From IMG/VR virus record IMGVR_UViG_3300024239_000011, positions 16,303 to 80,302 of that record: a DNA stretch of 64,000 nt, one strand, 5' to 3'. Both the position numbers and the translations under genes were made by a program. This document shows positions 7,437 to 14,526 of this stretch, in pieces. The notes under the pieces are model-generated. The model was not told the DNA's origin. It saw only the letters and a list, made by a program, of their open reading frames with translations, and made no database searches. The first letter of the stretch is position 1. Each line of letters begins with the position of its first letter. The DNA is from a virus.

Positions 7437-7465
7437 AAGGGGCGGTCCTACGGGAGCCGCCCCTT
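7437..7465 (+). terminator. intrinsic terminator
   Basis: GGGGCGG / CCGCCCC stem followed by TT. The stretch 7466-7631 that follows holds only a GGTGA/TTCACC hairpin near 7597-7631 and no gene that I can support. Confidence 0.6.
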
Positions 7466-7631
7466 CCGTAAACGTGGACCGGACTCGATACCGGCTTCAA
7501 GATCGCGCACCGTCAAACAGACCATCCAAACACAGCACCGCATTCGGGTAGTCCTAAGGTCGTGTCTTCCTCTTGCTATCTCACGATGCTGTTATGGTGA
7601 GCCACGCCCTTCCGTGGAGCCACGTTCACCT

Positions 7632-8063
7632 TTACTCTGCGGGAGTTTCCGCAGAAACCTCGGCTCCCGGCGTCGGCGCGGAAGCTTTCTTCTTGACGTT
7701 CACCACCGTCGCAGTGGCACCAACAACGCTGTAGCGGTGTTGGAGGTCCAGAGCCATATTCTTGGCTTCTTCGACCGTGGTGAAGTGGACTGCCAGCCCA
7801 GCATGATCCACGAAGCGGGTCTGAGTTCCGCCCCAATACGCAACCGCCATATTGGGAAGACCCTTGATCTCTACCACAATGCCAGAACCCTTCCGCATCG
7901 TGTATTCGATCTGATTGCGACGACGCTCTTCGGCGCGACGCTTATTGTCCTGACGACCATTGCGGTTGCGATGGTCGTTATTCTGGGAGGGTTTACCTTT
8001 CCCATCGCGCTTGTCGCCTCTACCGGCGACCTTGGGCGCGGCGTTGACAGCAGTGCTGCTCAC
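7632..8063 (-). CDS. basic N-terminal protein, possible nucleic-acid binder, 143 aa
   Basis: GTG 8063 is chosen because the TTGACC/TAGATC promoter would start transcription near 8089 and AAAGGGA lies upstream. An earlier GTG (8105) would fall inside the promoter. The first ~55 residues are Lys/Arg/Asn-rich (GRGDKRDGKGKPSQNNDHRN). A compact domain follows (GSGIVVEIKGLPNMAVAYW, TVEEAKNMALDLQHRYS), then a Pro/Ala tail. Function unknown. Confidence 0.65.
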   Translation of the reverse strand: MSSTAVNAAPKVAGRGDKRDGKGKPSQNNDHRNRNGRQDNKRRAEERRRNQIEYTMRKGSGIVVEIKGLPNMAVAYWGGTQTRFVDHAGLAVHFTTVEEAKNMALDLQHRYSVVGATATVVNVKKKASAPTPGAEVSAETPAE

Positions 8064-8095
8064 TCGCGATGTTCCCTTTCTTTGTTGTGAAGGAC

Positions 8096-8124
8096 GATCT
8101 ATCACCAGTAGTTATGCTGGTCAA
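8096..8124 (-). promoter_or_regulatory. sigma70-type promoter
   Basis: TTGACC (8124-8119), 17 nt, TAGATC (8101-8096). It fixes the start of the 7632-8063 gene. Confidence 0.55.
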
Positions 8125-8188
8125 ATTGATTTCGGTTAAAAATGCTTCGAAAACTGAGATTGTTGCATCACCGCCACACCAGTTCTGT

Positions 8189-8217
8189 TGACATTACCGC
8201 GTTAACTCGCTAAAGTA
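8189..8217 (+). promoter_or_regulatory. sigma70-type promoter
   Basis: TTGACA (8189-8194), 17 nt, TAAAGT (8212-8217), 27 nt before the ATG at 8244. Confidence 0.7.
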
Positions 8218-8243
8218 GTGTTGGTAATTGCTGGAAGATCGCC

Positions 8244-8420
8244 ATGACAAACGCTATCGCTCGCACGCCACCATTGTCGGACAAACGTCCGTATGCACAG
8301 GGTTGGAATGACTGGTTGGCGTTTGGCGACGCCGCGAACGGCATTCAGCCCGGAGAAGACGGATACGAGGAATATGAGCGCGGAAAGCGCGAAGCGCGTG
8401 ACGCTTTCTCCACGAAATAA
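8244..8420 (+). CDS. small hypothetical protein, 58 aa
   Basis: No family recognised. The pattern PYAQGWNDW...EEYERGKREARDAF is typical of small phage and bacterial proteins that begin with a 'Y-x-x-G' helix. It is the first gene after a TTGACA promoter, 10 nt upstream of the next gene. Confidence 0.65.
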   Translation: MTNAIARTPPLSDKRPYAQGWNDWLAFGDAANGIQPGEDGYEEYERGKREARDAFSTK

Positions 8421-8430
8421 GGTTCCCACC

Positions 8431-8676
8431 ATGCAACAACGTTTTCGTATTGGACACCTCGTCCGCATCAACAAGCCGGGCTACGCCGAACATGGACTGA
8501 AAGCCATCATCACTGGTGTGAAAGTCACTGACCAGGGTGTGACTTATATTGCCCCCGTGTGGATGGGGGAACATGGGTCATGGACGCTCGAACCCGTTTT
8601 GGAACGCTTTTTGGTTTCCGAGGACGAGTATCAGGAAATCCGCCGTATGCGGAATAAACCGTGGGATCGAGAATAA
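8431..8676 (+). CDS. small beta-barrel-like protein, 81 aa
   Basis: No family named. FRIGHLVRINKPGYAEHGLKAIITGV reads like a small SH3/KOW-type barrel. Start ATG 8431 follows the 8244 gene by 10 nt, so they form one unit ending at the terminator 8690-8713. Confidence 0.65.
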   Translation: MQQRFRIGHLVRINKPGYAEHGLKAIITGVKVTDQGVTYIAPVWMGEHGSWTLEPVLERFLVSEDEYQEIRRMRNKPWDRE

Positions 8677-8689
8677 ACGTTTGTGCGAT

Positions 8690-8713
8690 AAGGGCGGGAA
8701 CAATCCCGCCCTT
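8690..8713. terminator. bidirectional intrinsic terminator
   Basis: AAGGGCGGGA / TCCCGCCCTT perfect stem between convergent genes. Confidence 0.7.
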
Positions 8714-8720
8714 AACGTCG

Positions 8721-9062
8721 TCAGATGGGTAAGTTCAGACGATTGAGTGCGTTTAGAGAATCCCAAATTTTGGGACCAAAGGCATTGCTAATCACACCTT
8801 CAAAGATGTAGTGACCCGTGTCGTCGGCTTTTTCGATCCATTCCTCGGGCGATTGAATCACTTCAAACGCACCTTTCACAATGGCATCGAATGCGGCGAG
8901 CTTTTCTTCGATGGTCAGGTTGTGTAGAGCGTTTGAAGTTATCTTACGCCAATCAAGGATGAATTGTTCCTTGATCGTCGCGATCTGGCTCGGATGCGCG
9001 TTGTGCAGTTGTGCCTCGGTGTTTTTCACCAGTTCAAGCAATTGGATATCGATTCGTGACAT
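8721..9062 (-). CDS. hypothetical helical protein, 113 aa
   Basis: No family recognised. Mostly alpha-helical, acidic in the middle (IEEKLAAFDAIVKGAFEVI). It has its own minus-strand promoter at 9090-9119. Confidence 0.65.
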   Translation of the reverse strand: MSRIDIQLLELVKNTEAQLHNAHPSQIATIKEQFILDWRKITSNALHNLTIEEKLAAFDAIVKGAFEVIQSPEEWIEKADDTGHYIFEGVISNAFGPKIWDSLNALNRLNLPI

Positions 9063-9089
9063 AGTAGCCTCACCTTAAAGGGGTATATG

Positions 9090-9119
9090 CTCATATCCCA
9101 GGTGAACAGATATGGTCAA
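9090..9119 (-). promoter_or_regulatory. sigma70-type promoter
   Basis: TTGACC (9119-9114), 18 nt, TATGAG (9095-9090). Confidence 0.5.
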
Positions 9120-9126
9120 TGCTAAT

Positions 9127-9762
9127 TTATTTGTCCCGCTCAAACTTCCTCTTGAAGTTGTGTCGCAATCCCTCGTGAGCCAATAGCACACACTCTTCAA
9201 GATAGATGGTCCGATAATACGGGTGATCGTCATAGAACAAAATTTCTTCCTCTCGGGCGAAGAAATTCAGTTCACGGCGTTGCTCGTCGTATTCCCCAGG
9301 CTTAGTATCACCGCACCACGTCATATCATCAAGCGTGCTGGGCACATACAGCATGATCTCCGTGCGGTAAATCGGTTTCTCCACAATCACGCACGGCTCG
9401 ATAATAGCGAAATTGCTCGCGGCACCGTAATTCAATGAATAACTGACTATACCATCTGCGCGTAGTGTGAGTTGCCCCTTATTAAGCAAACGATCAACTT
9501 GATCGGTGGTTAGTTTTATCCCGCGATAGCATGTTTGAGCATTCGGCGGCAGGCGTTTATAGCGTGCCGGGATCGTTACGCTTGGAAGCATTTTTAGCTG
9601 TCGTTTCTTCTCATAGCGCCGATTGACACCGAGCCAGTCTTGAAGCCAGTGCAGCAATGATGCATTTCGTACATATCCCGCACGCGATGGAATGTTGGGA
9701 GTTTGCTTCCCATACATCAAGTCATCGTAGTATTCCCAGTCATCTATTTCATCAAGCCGCAT
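9127..9762 (-). CDS. capsid-targeted mono-ADP-ribosyltransferase, R-S-E class, 211 aa
   Basis: It starts MRLDEIDDWE, the capsid-targeting form. The three R-S-E class ART motifs appear in order: CYRG with Arg80, SYS at 107-109, and REEEIL with the ExE pair Glu171/Glu173. T4 Alt is a packaged ART of this class that is injected and modifies host RNA polymerase. This protein would similarly be packaged and would transfer ADP-ribose from NAD+ to a host protein; the target is unknown. A late TAAATA core ends 6 nt before the ATG, so its mRNA should be leaderless. Confidence 0.8.
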   Translation of the reverse strand: MRLDEIDDWEYYDDLMYGKQTPNIPSRAGYVRNASLLHWLQDWLGVNRRYEKKRQLKMLPSVTIPARYKRLPPNAQTCYRGIKLTTDQVDRLLNKGQLTLRADGIVSYSLNYGAASNFAIIEPCVIVEKPIYRTEIMLYVPSTLDDMTWCGDTKPGEYDEQRRELNFFAREEEILFYDDHPYYRTIYLEECVLLAHEGLRHNFKRKFERDK

Positions 9763-9767
9763 GCAGG

Positions 9768-9773
9768 TATTTA
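9768..9773 (-). promoter_or_regulatory. late promoter core TAAATA, leaderless spacing
   Basis: The minus-strand TAAATA ends 6 nt before ATG 9762. Confidence 0.55.
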
Positions 9774-9791
9774 CTCATTGTACGTTAAGAT

Positions 9792-9820
9792 TTGACACAG
9801 GGTTTCGCACTATGTTAAAA
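9792..9820 (+). promoter_or_regulatory. weak sigma70-type promoter
   Basis: TTGACA (9792-9797), 17 nt, TTAAAA (9815-9820), 30 nt before ATG 9850. Confidence 0.4.
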
Positions 9821-9849
9821 ATGAGCAAACTTTTTGAGGGGAATAACCC

Positions 9850-10572
9850 ATGCAGAGTAATACAAAGGTGGATGGTAAATCTACCATCCAGGCGTTTGAC
9901 GAAGGTTTGCGTCGTTTTTTGATCAACGTATACAATCTGATGGCGGTGGCGGTTGGGCTGACCGGTATTACCGCCTACGGTCTGGCGCAGAACCCAGAAC
10001 TGGTCAAGGCGATGTTCGATTCGATCATCCCCATGATTTTCTTCTTCGTTCTACCATTTGTCCTGCTTTTTGCCCTCAATGGCGAGCGGGCGCGTAAACG
10101 ATCCCGTGCCACTAATCTGGTACTGTTTGCCCTGTTTGCAGTTTCCATGGGAATCCTGTCGAGTGCCACTGCACTGGTGTATCCAGGGGTGATGGTTGCC
10201 AAGGCATTTCTCGTGTCAGTCGCAGTATTCGCGGGGGCGAGCCTGTACGGCTATACGACCAAAGCCGATCTGACTTCCGTGGGCAGTTTCTTGGTCATTG
10301 GTTTATGGGGTCTGATCTTTGCAAGCGTTGTCAACCTGTTCCTCGGTTCCACCCTGATGGAATTTGTCATTTCGGTCGCTACTGTGATCGTTTTCACCGG
10401 ACTGACTGCGTATGATACCCAGAAGATCAAGGAAACCTATTGCGAAGCCAATGGTTATGACCTATCGCATTATGTGATTATCGCGGCGATGGAACTGTAT
10501 CTCGACTTCCTGAACTTGTTCCTTGCTATCCTGCGCATTTTCGGCATCACGTCGAGCAGTAGCGACGATTAA
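9850..10572 (+). CDS. Bax inhibitor-1/YccA family membrane protein, 240 aa
   Basis: Seven hydrophobic segments span residues ~24-230, with the family pattern TGLTAYDTQKIKETY (~195-209) and an N-terminal FLINVYNLMAVAVGLTGITAYG. BI-1/YccA proteins are inner-membrane proteins linked to ion leak and to FtsH/HflBKC quality control. The length fits the family. GAGGGGAATAACCC before the ATG supplies the ribosome site. It is followed by a terminator and stands alone. A phage copy may protect the membrane or restrain FtsH, but this is inference. Confidence 0.88.
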   Translation: MQSNTKVDGKSTIQAFDEGLRRFLINVYNLMAVAVGLTGITAYGLAQNPELVKAMFDSIIPMIFFFVLPFVLLFALNGERARKRSRATNLVLFALFAVSMGILSSATALVYPGVMVAKAFLVSVAVFAGASLYGYTTKADLTSVGSFLVIGLWGLIFASVVNLFLGSTLMEFVISVATVIVFTGLTAYDTQKIKETYCEANGYDLSHYVIIAAMELYLDFLNLFLAILRIFGITSSSSDD

Positions 10573-10595
10573 TTGTCGTCGCAGTGAAAGAAAGA

Positions 10596-10621
10596 AAAGG
10601 CGGGAGTAATATCCCGCCTTT
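10596..10621. terminator. intrinsic terminator
   Basis: AAAGGCGGGA / TCCCGCCTTT stem after the BI-1 gene. Confidence 0.7.
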
Positions 10622-10634
10622 CGTTTTAGTGGTA

Positions 10635-10663
10635 TTGACAATGTTTGCTCGGGAAGATAGTAT
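10635..10663 (+). promoter_or_regulatory. sigma70-type promoter
   Basis: TTGACA, 17 nt, TAGTAT, 23 nt before the ATG at 10687. Confidence 0.75.
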
Positions 10664-10686
10664 TCCATGAGGTATGGAGACAAACC

Positions 10687-10917
10687 ATGGATATCCAATA
10701 CCCCGTCATTGACGTGGAAATCCCCGACAATCTGACCACGCTGCTGGAAAATCTGCAATTGCTTGCGGAATCCACAACATTTCCAATGATCATGTCGGTT
10801 GGGGGCAACCTTCATGGCGTGATCAAGGATAAAGAAGCTCTGGTTTGGTTTGAAATGGGGATGCGCCAGATGTGGAAAATCCTCTGCGAGAGGGACGATA
10901 TCAATGAAACTGTCTGA
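10687..10917 (+). CDS. hypothetical protein, 76 aa
   Basis: No family recognised. GGAGA lies before ATG 10687. Acidic, with a hydrophobic centre. The end overlaps the next gene by 14 nt, so the two are coupled. Confidence 0.65.
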   Translation: MDIQYPVIDVEIPDNLTTLLENLQLLAESTTFPMIMSVGGNLHGVIKDKEALVWFEMGMRQMWKILCERDDINETV

Positions 10918-11383
10918 CAAACAAATTCAGCGTCTTCTTCAATTTGGCGCTGCCCAATCGGTGGAAAATCCGCTGGGGTATATGTCCAGCGTCACCGACC
11001 GGTCGTTGCTGAAACTCGGCTTGATCGAGGTCGAAGAAACTCGGATGCGCTTTGGTGGACCCGGTGCCATCGGACGTGCGATGATGACGGTCAAAGTGGG
11101 CAAGCTGACCCCAGCCGGGCATCGCTATCTGGGGGATTGCGGGTTTGCTCCATTCCCCAATGAAGAACGGTTCCTGGGGAAACGGCGGGTCGGTTACTGC
11201 GCAGAACATTATCTGCCGTTTATTGCCTGTCTCGCTAAGGGCTGGGTGGAAATCACCGAGCGCACAATTCAACCACAAGATTGGGTTAAATGGAAAAAAA
11301 CCAAAGCTGGTCGGGATGCCATGAAGATCGAACGCAGTCCGGAGGAAATTAACTTGATCAATTCTGTGATGCCGAATGAGTAG
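10904..11383 (+). CDS. hypothetical protein, 159 aa
   Basis: No family recognised. The N-terminal part (MKLSDKQIQRLLQFGAAQSV...LLKLGLIEVEE...KLTPAGHRYLGD) has the shape of a winged helix-turn-helix with 'LTPAGxRYL', as in many phage and bacterial regulators. ATG 10904 lies inside the previous gene and follows GAGAGG. It ends before a terminator at 11417-11448. Confidence 0.65.
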   Translation: MKLSDKQIQRLLQFGAAQSVENPLGYMSSVTDRSLLKLGLIEVEETRMRFGGPGAIGRAMMTVKVGKLTPAGHRYLGDCGFAPFPNEERFLGKRRVGYCAEHYLPFIACLAKGWVEITERTIQPQDWVKWKKTKAGRDAMKIERSPEEINLINSVMPNE

Positions 11384-11416
11384 TCTCGGTACAGAAGCTT
11401 TCGGAACCGCGATTTT

Positions 11417-11448
11417 AACCCCGTAGGCGCCACTTGCGGGGTTTTTTG
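11417..11448 (+). terminator. intrinsic terminator
   Basis: AACCCCG / CGGGGTT stem followed by TTTT. The stretch 11449-11603 beyond it shows no gene. Confidence 0.75.
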
Positions 11449-11603
11449 TGTGGTAACACCATCCTCAAGTTAGATAGGTTCCACGGCTCGGATATGCGCT
11501 TTCGAAGTCTTCCGGTGTGCAAACTGGTATAGGGATATATTTACTCTCCCATGATCTATGAATGAGGGTTCGAGGATTTCTCGACTTCGTGTATGCGGGT
11601 ATT

Positions 11604-12107
11604 TTAGGTAAACCGGCGGCGATCTTCCAGCGGGAAGCGATGGTTGGTCATCCCCCATTGGTGGTAAACCGCTTCTATCAAAAGATTGTCTGGACAGTTG
11701 CGTTGGATTGGAGGTGCCAGAAGGGTACGCAACCATGTTAAATCTTCCAGAAAATCGTCCACGGCACCTTCACAAATTTCCATTGCTTGTTCAAAGGTGG
11801 TGTAGTGTCCGAAAATGAAGCCGCTATTCAACCGGGCAAGTTGTTCAACCCTCTGAGCAGAAATTGGTTCGAGGGTTTGACCTTTCCAAATGGATGCGGC
11901 GCAGAGATCGTTTTGTGTAAATTGCCCACGGACATCGTAATACAGGTCATCAACGTTAAGGACGACATGAGATTTGTCGAGATACATAATTTCCCCGCAC
12001 CCCCACCGATGTTGAAGTGTTAGGGCAAATTGCCAGCATCTCCCTCTCATATAGATGACTGGGTAGACGGGACGTACCAAGGTTCTACAAACCCTAAAAG
12101 TTGTCAT
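11604..12107 (-). CDS. hypothetical protein, 167 aa
   Basis: No named family. The segment GRCWQFALTLQ...IMYLDKSHVVLNVDDLYYDVRGQFT matches a pattern seen in many phage proteins ('G-R-C-x-x-F-A-L ... H-x-x-V ... Y-x-D-x-R-G'), which suggests a papain-like Cys/His/Asp arrangement. I infer this from the spacing only. It is read from its own TTGACT/TATAGT promoter. Confidence 0.65.
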   Translation of the reverse strand: MTTFRVCRTLVRPVYPVIYMRGRCWQFALTLQHRWGCGEIMYLDKSHVVLNVDDLYYDVRGQFTQNDLCAASIWKGQTLEPISAQRVEQLARLNSGFIFGHYTTFEQAMEICEGAVDDFLEDLTWLRTLLAPPIQRNCPDNLLIEAVYHQWGMTNHRFPLEDRRRFT

Positions 12108-12130
12108 GGCGTACCTCTGTCGAAATACCC

Positions 12131-12158
12131 ACTATAATGCTTATAGTTGTAAAGTCAA
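12131..12158 (-). promoter_or_regulatory. sigma70-type promoter
   Basis: TTGACT (12158-12153), 16 nt, TATAGT (12136-12131), 24 nt before ATG 12107. Confidence 0.65.
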
Positions 12159-12174
12159 GTACGGTATCAACAAA

Positions 12175-12360
12175 TTACCAAGTAATGATGAGCTTTCCGT
12201 TACCACCGGGCTGGGTCATTTGACCACCAACGCCAATCCCAGGTATTTGGATTTCCTGGGTTAATACCGGAACCGCTTTGTAGGTTAACGTTGCCGGATG
12301 GAATTTTTGATTTTATTTTAAACGTTCCAGCAGGAATAACGCCACCAGTGAAACACCCAT
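12175..12360 (-). pseudogene. decayed member of the MGI-F-GG-IPIGTFKIK family
   Basis: ATG 12360 begins MGVS. The conserved leader (GGVIPAGTFKIKSKIP) is readable one frame over, as if 4 nt were lost, and the ATG frame hits TAA after 15 codons. Further on, the original frame again gives a clean tail ending PGGNGKLIITW at 12175, which matches GGNGKVIINWG of the intact small gene at 27046-27201. It is therefore a frameshifted relic of that gene. Confidence 0.6.
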
Positions 12361-12385
12361 TAGACCACCGCCTTACCCAAAACTA

Positions 12386-12391
12386 TATTTA
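12386..12391 (-). promoter_or_regulatory. late promoter core TAAATA
   Basis: Minus-strand TAAATA 26 nt before the decayed ATG at 12360. Confidence 0.4.
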
Positions 12392-12452
12392 TATGGTTGA
12401 CTTTCAGCTAGTCATTGGATAGGTTTGACCGTCCATACCGTAGGGTAGTGTT

Positions 12453-13373
12453 ATGCGATCCGATGTCCTTCCAACTCCTGATGCGATCATGGCTGATTAT
12501 GCATTGGTACGCGAATACACCCGTGACGCATTGACCTGTGTGAGTCCAGATTTGGTTGGCAAAGGCTATGCCGATCACGTCAACGTCAGTGCCAGAAACA
12601 AGCTCGGCTGGTACACCTACCAGTGGGATAGTTTCGACAAATTACCGAAACGCATGCGTGACTTCCTGAATTTTGATTCAGTGGATGTCGGAACAGATTT
12701 TTCCCGGCTTCAAAACGAATGGTCTACTGTTGAGCGCAAAGCCAAAGAAGCTATTGGGCGGATTGCCCAATATGAGGACGCTCTTGGACGGGTGGATGCC
12801 TTGCCTGATTGGCTCAAGGATGCCACTACCGAAGAAGTGGAATTGATACGCACCCTCAAGGCAAAACGCATCGAAGAAATCAAACGCGCTGAAGAATGGA
12901 AACGGCAGCAGGAACGGCGTCGCGAACGCATCGTTGATGAAATCATGGATATGGTTGATCACTTGGCTGATCGATATGATTGTGAATTCGCTGATTACCA
13001 CGATTATTCGTCACGAAGCATTCGCGAACGGTTCGCGGCGTCTCGGCGCATGGAAGAGATGGAACGCGCAATGCGTCGAAGCGGTCGCCGCTCGCCACAT
13101 TATGATCGAAATCAATTACGCCTCGGTTTTGTGCGTATACTCCAAAGCGCACCATTGGATGATCCCTATATGTTAGGTGCGGTGATGCGAGCGGTTGAGC
13201 GTATGTCTCCTGTTGACCTCGAACGTATTGCCATGGGTGATTATAATAACTTTATGTATCGTGTGCAGATGGTTGAGTATAGCGAGCATCGGCGGCACTA
13301 CGATACCCCGACGATCACGGTTCCTGCTGCTGCAATTATTCCCCTACCGGAATTGCGCGGTAGGAATTTCTAG
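12453..13373 (+). CDS. hypothetical coiled-coil protein, 306 aa
   Basis: No family recognised. Residues ~85-170 form a long highly charged helix (RIEEIKRAEEWKRQQERRRERIVDEIMDMV), probably a coiled coil. An Arg-rich stretch follows (FAASRRMEEMERAMRRSGRRS), then a compact C-terminal part ending in a Pro/Val tail. A TTGACC box at 12424 lacks a well-placed -10, so the promoter is unclear. Confidence 0.7.
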   Translation: MRSDVLPTPDAIMADYALVREYTRDALTCVSPDLVGKGYADHVNVSARNKLGWYTYQWDSFDKLPKRMRDFLNFDSVDVGTDFSRLQNEWSTVERKAKEAIGRIAQYEDALGRVDALPDWLKDATTEEVELIRTLKAKRIEEIKRAEEWKRQQERRRERIVDEIMDMVDHLADRYDCEFADYHDYSSRSIRERFAASRRMEEMERAMRRSGRRSPHYDRNQLRLGFVRILQSAPLDDPYMLGAVMRAVERMSPVDLERIAMGDYNNFMYRVQMVEYSEHRRHYDTPTITVPAAAIIPLPELRGRNF

Positions 13374-13456
13374 ACAATACTGCACTCCGAAATAAATTGA
13401 AGGTTTACTAGCACTCACACTAATTTGGCCGCTCTGGTCAGATTAGTGAGAATGTC

Positions 13457-14494
13457 ATGCGTAAACTCGTTACTATCCGTGAAGTATCGGAACTTCGTCC
13501 AATTCCGGATTCTGATTTTATTGAACTTGCTATCGTTGACGGATGGCAGGTAGTGGTCAAAAAGGGCGAATTCCAAGTTGGCGACCGTGGTCTATACCAC
13601 GAGATCGACAGCTTTGTTCCAGCATCAGATGAACGCTATGCGTTCCTGTCCAAGGATTTCCGCGAGTACGAAGGAAATCAGGGTGCCCGTCTGCGCAGCA
13701 TGCGGTTCCGTGGACAGCTTTCTCAGGGTCTTATGCTGCCGATTTCGTCGTTCCCTGAAGTCGCTGATAAAGCGAACGGTGAGGATGTTACCGAAATCGT
13801 CGGTGTGATCAAATGGGAACCGGCAATGCCTGCCGAAATGAAGGGTGAAGCACGTGGTTTATTCCCGTCGTACATTCCGAAAACAGACGCCGAGCGAGTT
13901 CAGAACATCCCGGATGTATTGGAAATGAACAAGGGTCATCGGTTCGAGGCGTCCATTAAGCTTGATGGCACGTCTTGCACCATGTTCTATGGTGGTCCGG
14001 ATCACGACAAGCACTTCGGTATTTGCTCGCGCAATTATGAACTGCGTGAGTCGGACACCCATACTATGTGGGTGCTGGCGCGCAAGTACCGGTTGCACGA
14101 AATCCTTTCGGAGTTTGGCGAGTTCGCTATCCAGGGCGAAGTAATTGGCGAAGGGATTCAGGGCAACGTGGAGAAATTGAAGGGGCAGGATTTCTTCGTT
14201 TTCAATATCTACGACATCAAAGCAGGGCGTTATATGTCCCCGGTGGATCGTATGGCGGTGATCGACAAGATCAACGAACTATATGGGGTTGGTCTGAAAA
14301 GTGTCCCGGTGCTTGAACAGTCGATTGCTCTAGACGAGAAGTTCACGACTATTCAGGACATCCTTGACTATGCAGATGGTCCGTCCCTCAACCCCCAAGC
14401 TAAGCGTGAGGGTGTGGTGTTCAAGAGACTGGATGGTGGTGCTAGTTTTAAGAGCATATCAAACGCATTTCTACTAAAACACGGTGATCGGTAA
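13457..14494 (+). CDS. RNA ligase, DRB0094/Rnl5-like, 345 aa
   Basis: An N-terminal ~130-residue domain (LVTIREVSELRPIPDSDFIELAIVDGW, VGDRGLYHEIDSFVP) precedes a nucleotidyltransferase domain, the layout of the Deinococcus DRB0094-type ligase. Motif I is SIKLDGTS with the predicted AMP-accepting Lys168. Motif III-like GEFAIQGEVIGEGIQ, motif IV EGVVFKR and a final Lys-containing motif V (NAFLLKHGDR) follow. It should seal nicked or broken RNA with ATP. It stands alone and ends at a strong terminator. It is one of three RNA ligases in the window. Confidence 0.88.
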   Translation: MRKLVTIREVSELRPIPDSDFIELAIVDGWQVVVKKGEFQVGDRGLYHEIDSFVPASDERYAFLSKDFREYEGNQGARLRSMRFRGQLSQGLMLPISSFPEVADKANGEDVTEIVGVIKWEPAMPAEMKGEARGLFPSYIPKTDAERVQNIPDVLEMNKGHRFEASIKLDGTSCTMFYGGPDHDKHFGICSRNYELRESDTHTMWVLARKYRLHEILSEFGEFAIQGEVIGEGIQGNVEKLKGQDFFVFNIYDIKAGRYMSPVDRMAVIDKINELYGVGLKSVPVLEQSIALDEKFTTIQDILDYADGPSLNPQAKREGVVFKRLDGGASFKSISNAFLLKHGDR

Positions 14495-14526
14495 AAGAAA
14501 GGGCGGGAGAAATCTCGCCCTTTCTT
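14495..14526. terminator. bidirectional terminator
   Basis: AAGAAAGGGCGGGA / TCTCGCCCTTTCTT stem between convergent genes. Confidence 0.75.

Noticed and set aside
7466-7631. A tRNA after the terminator at 7437
   Set aside because: A T-arm-like CCGG/CCGG loop is present, but it has the wrong loop length and no anticodon stem can be formed.
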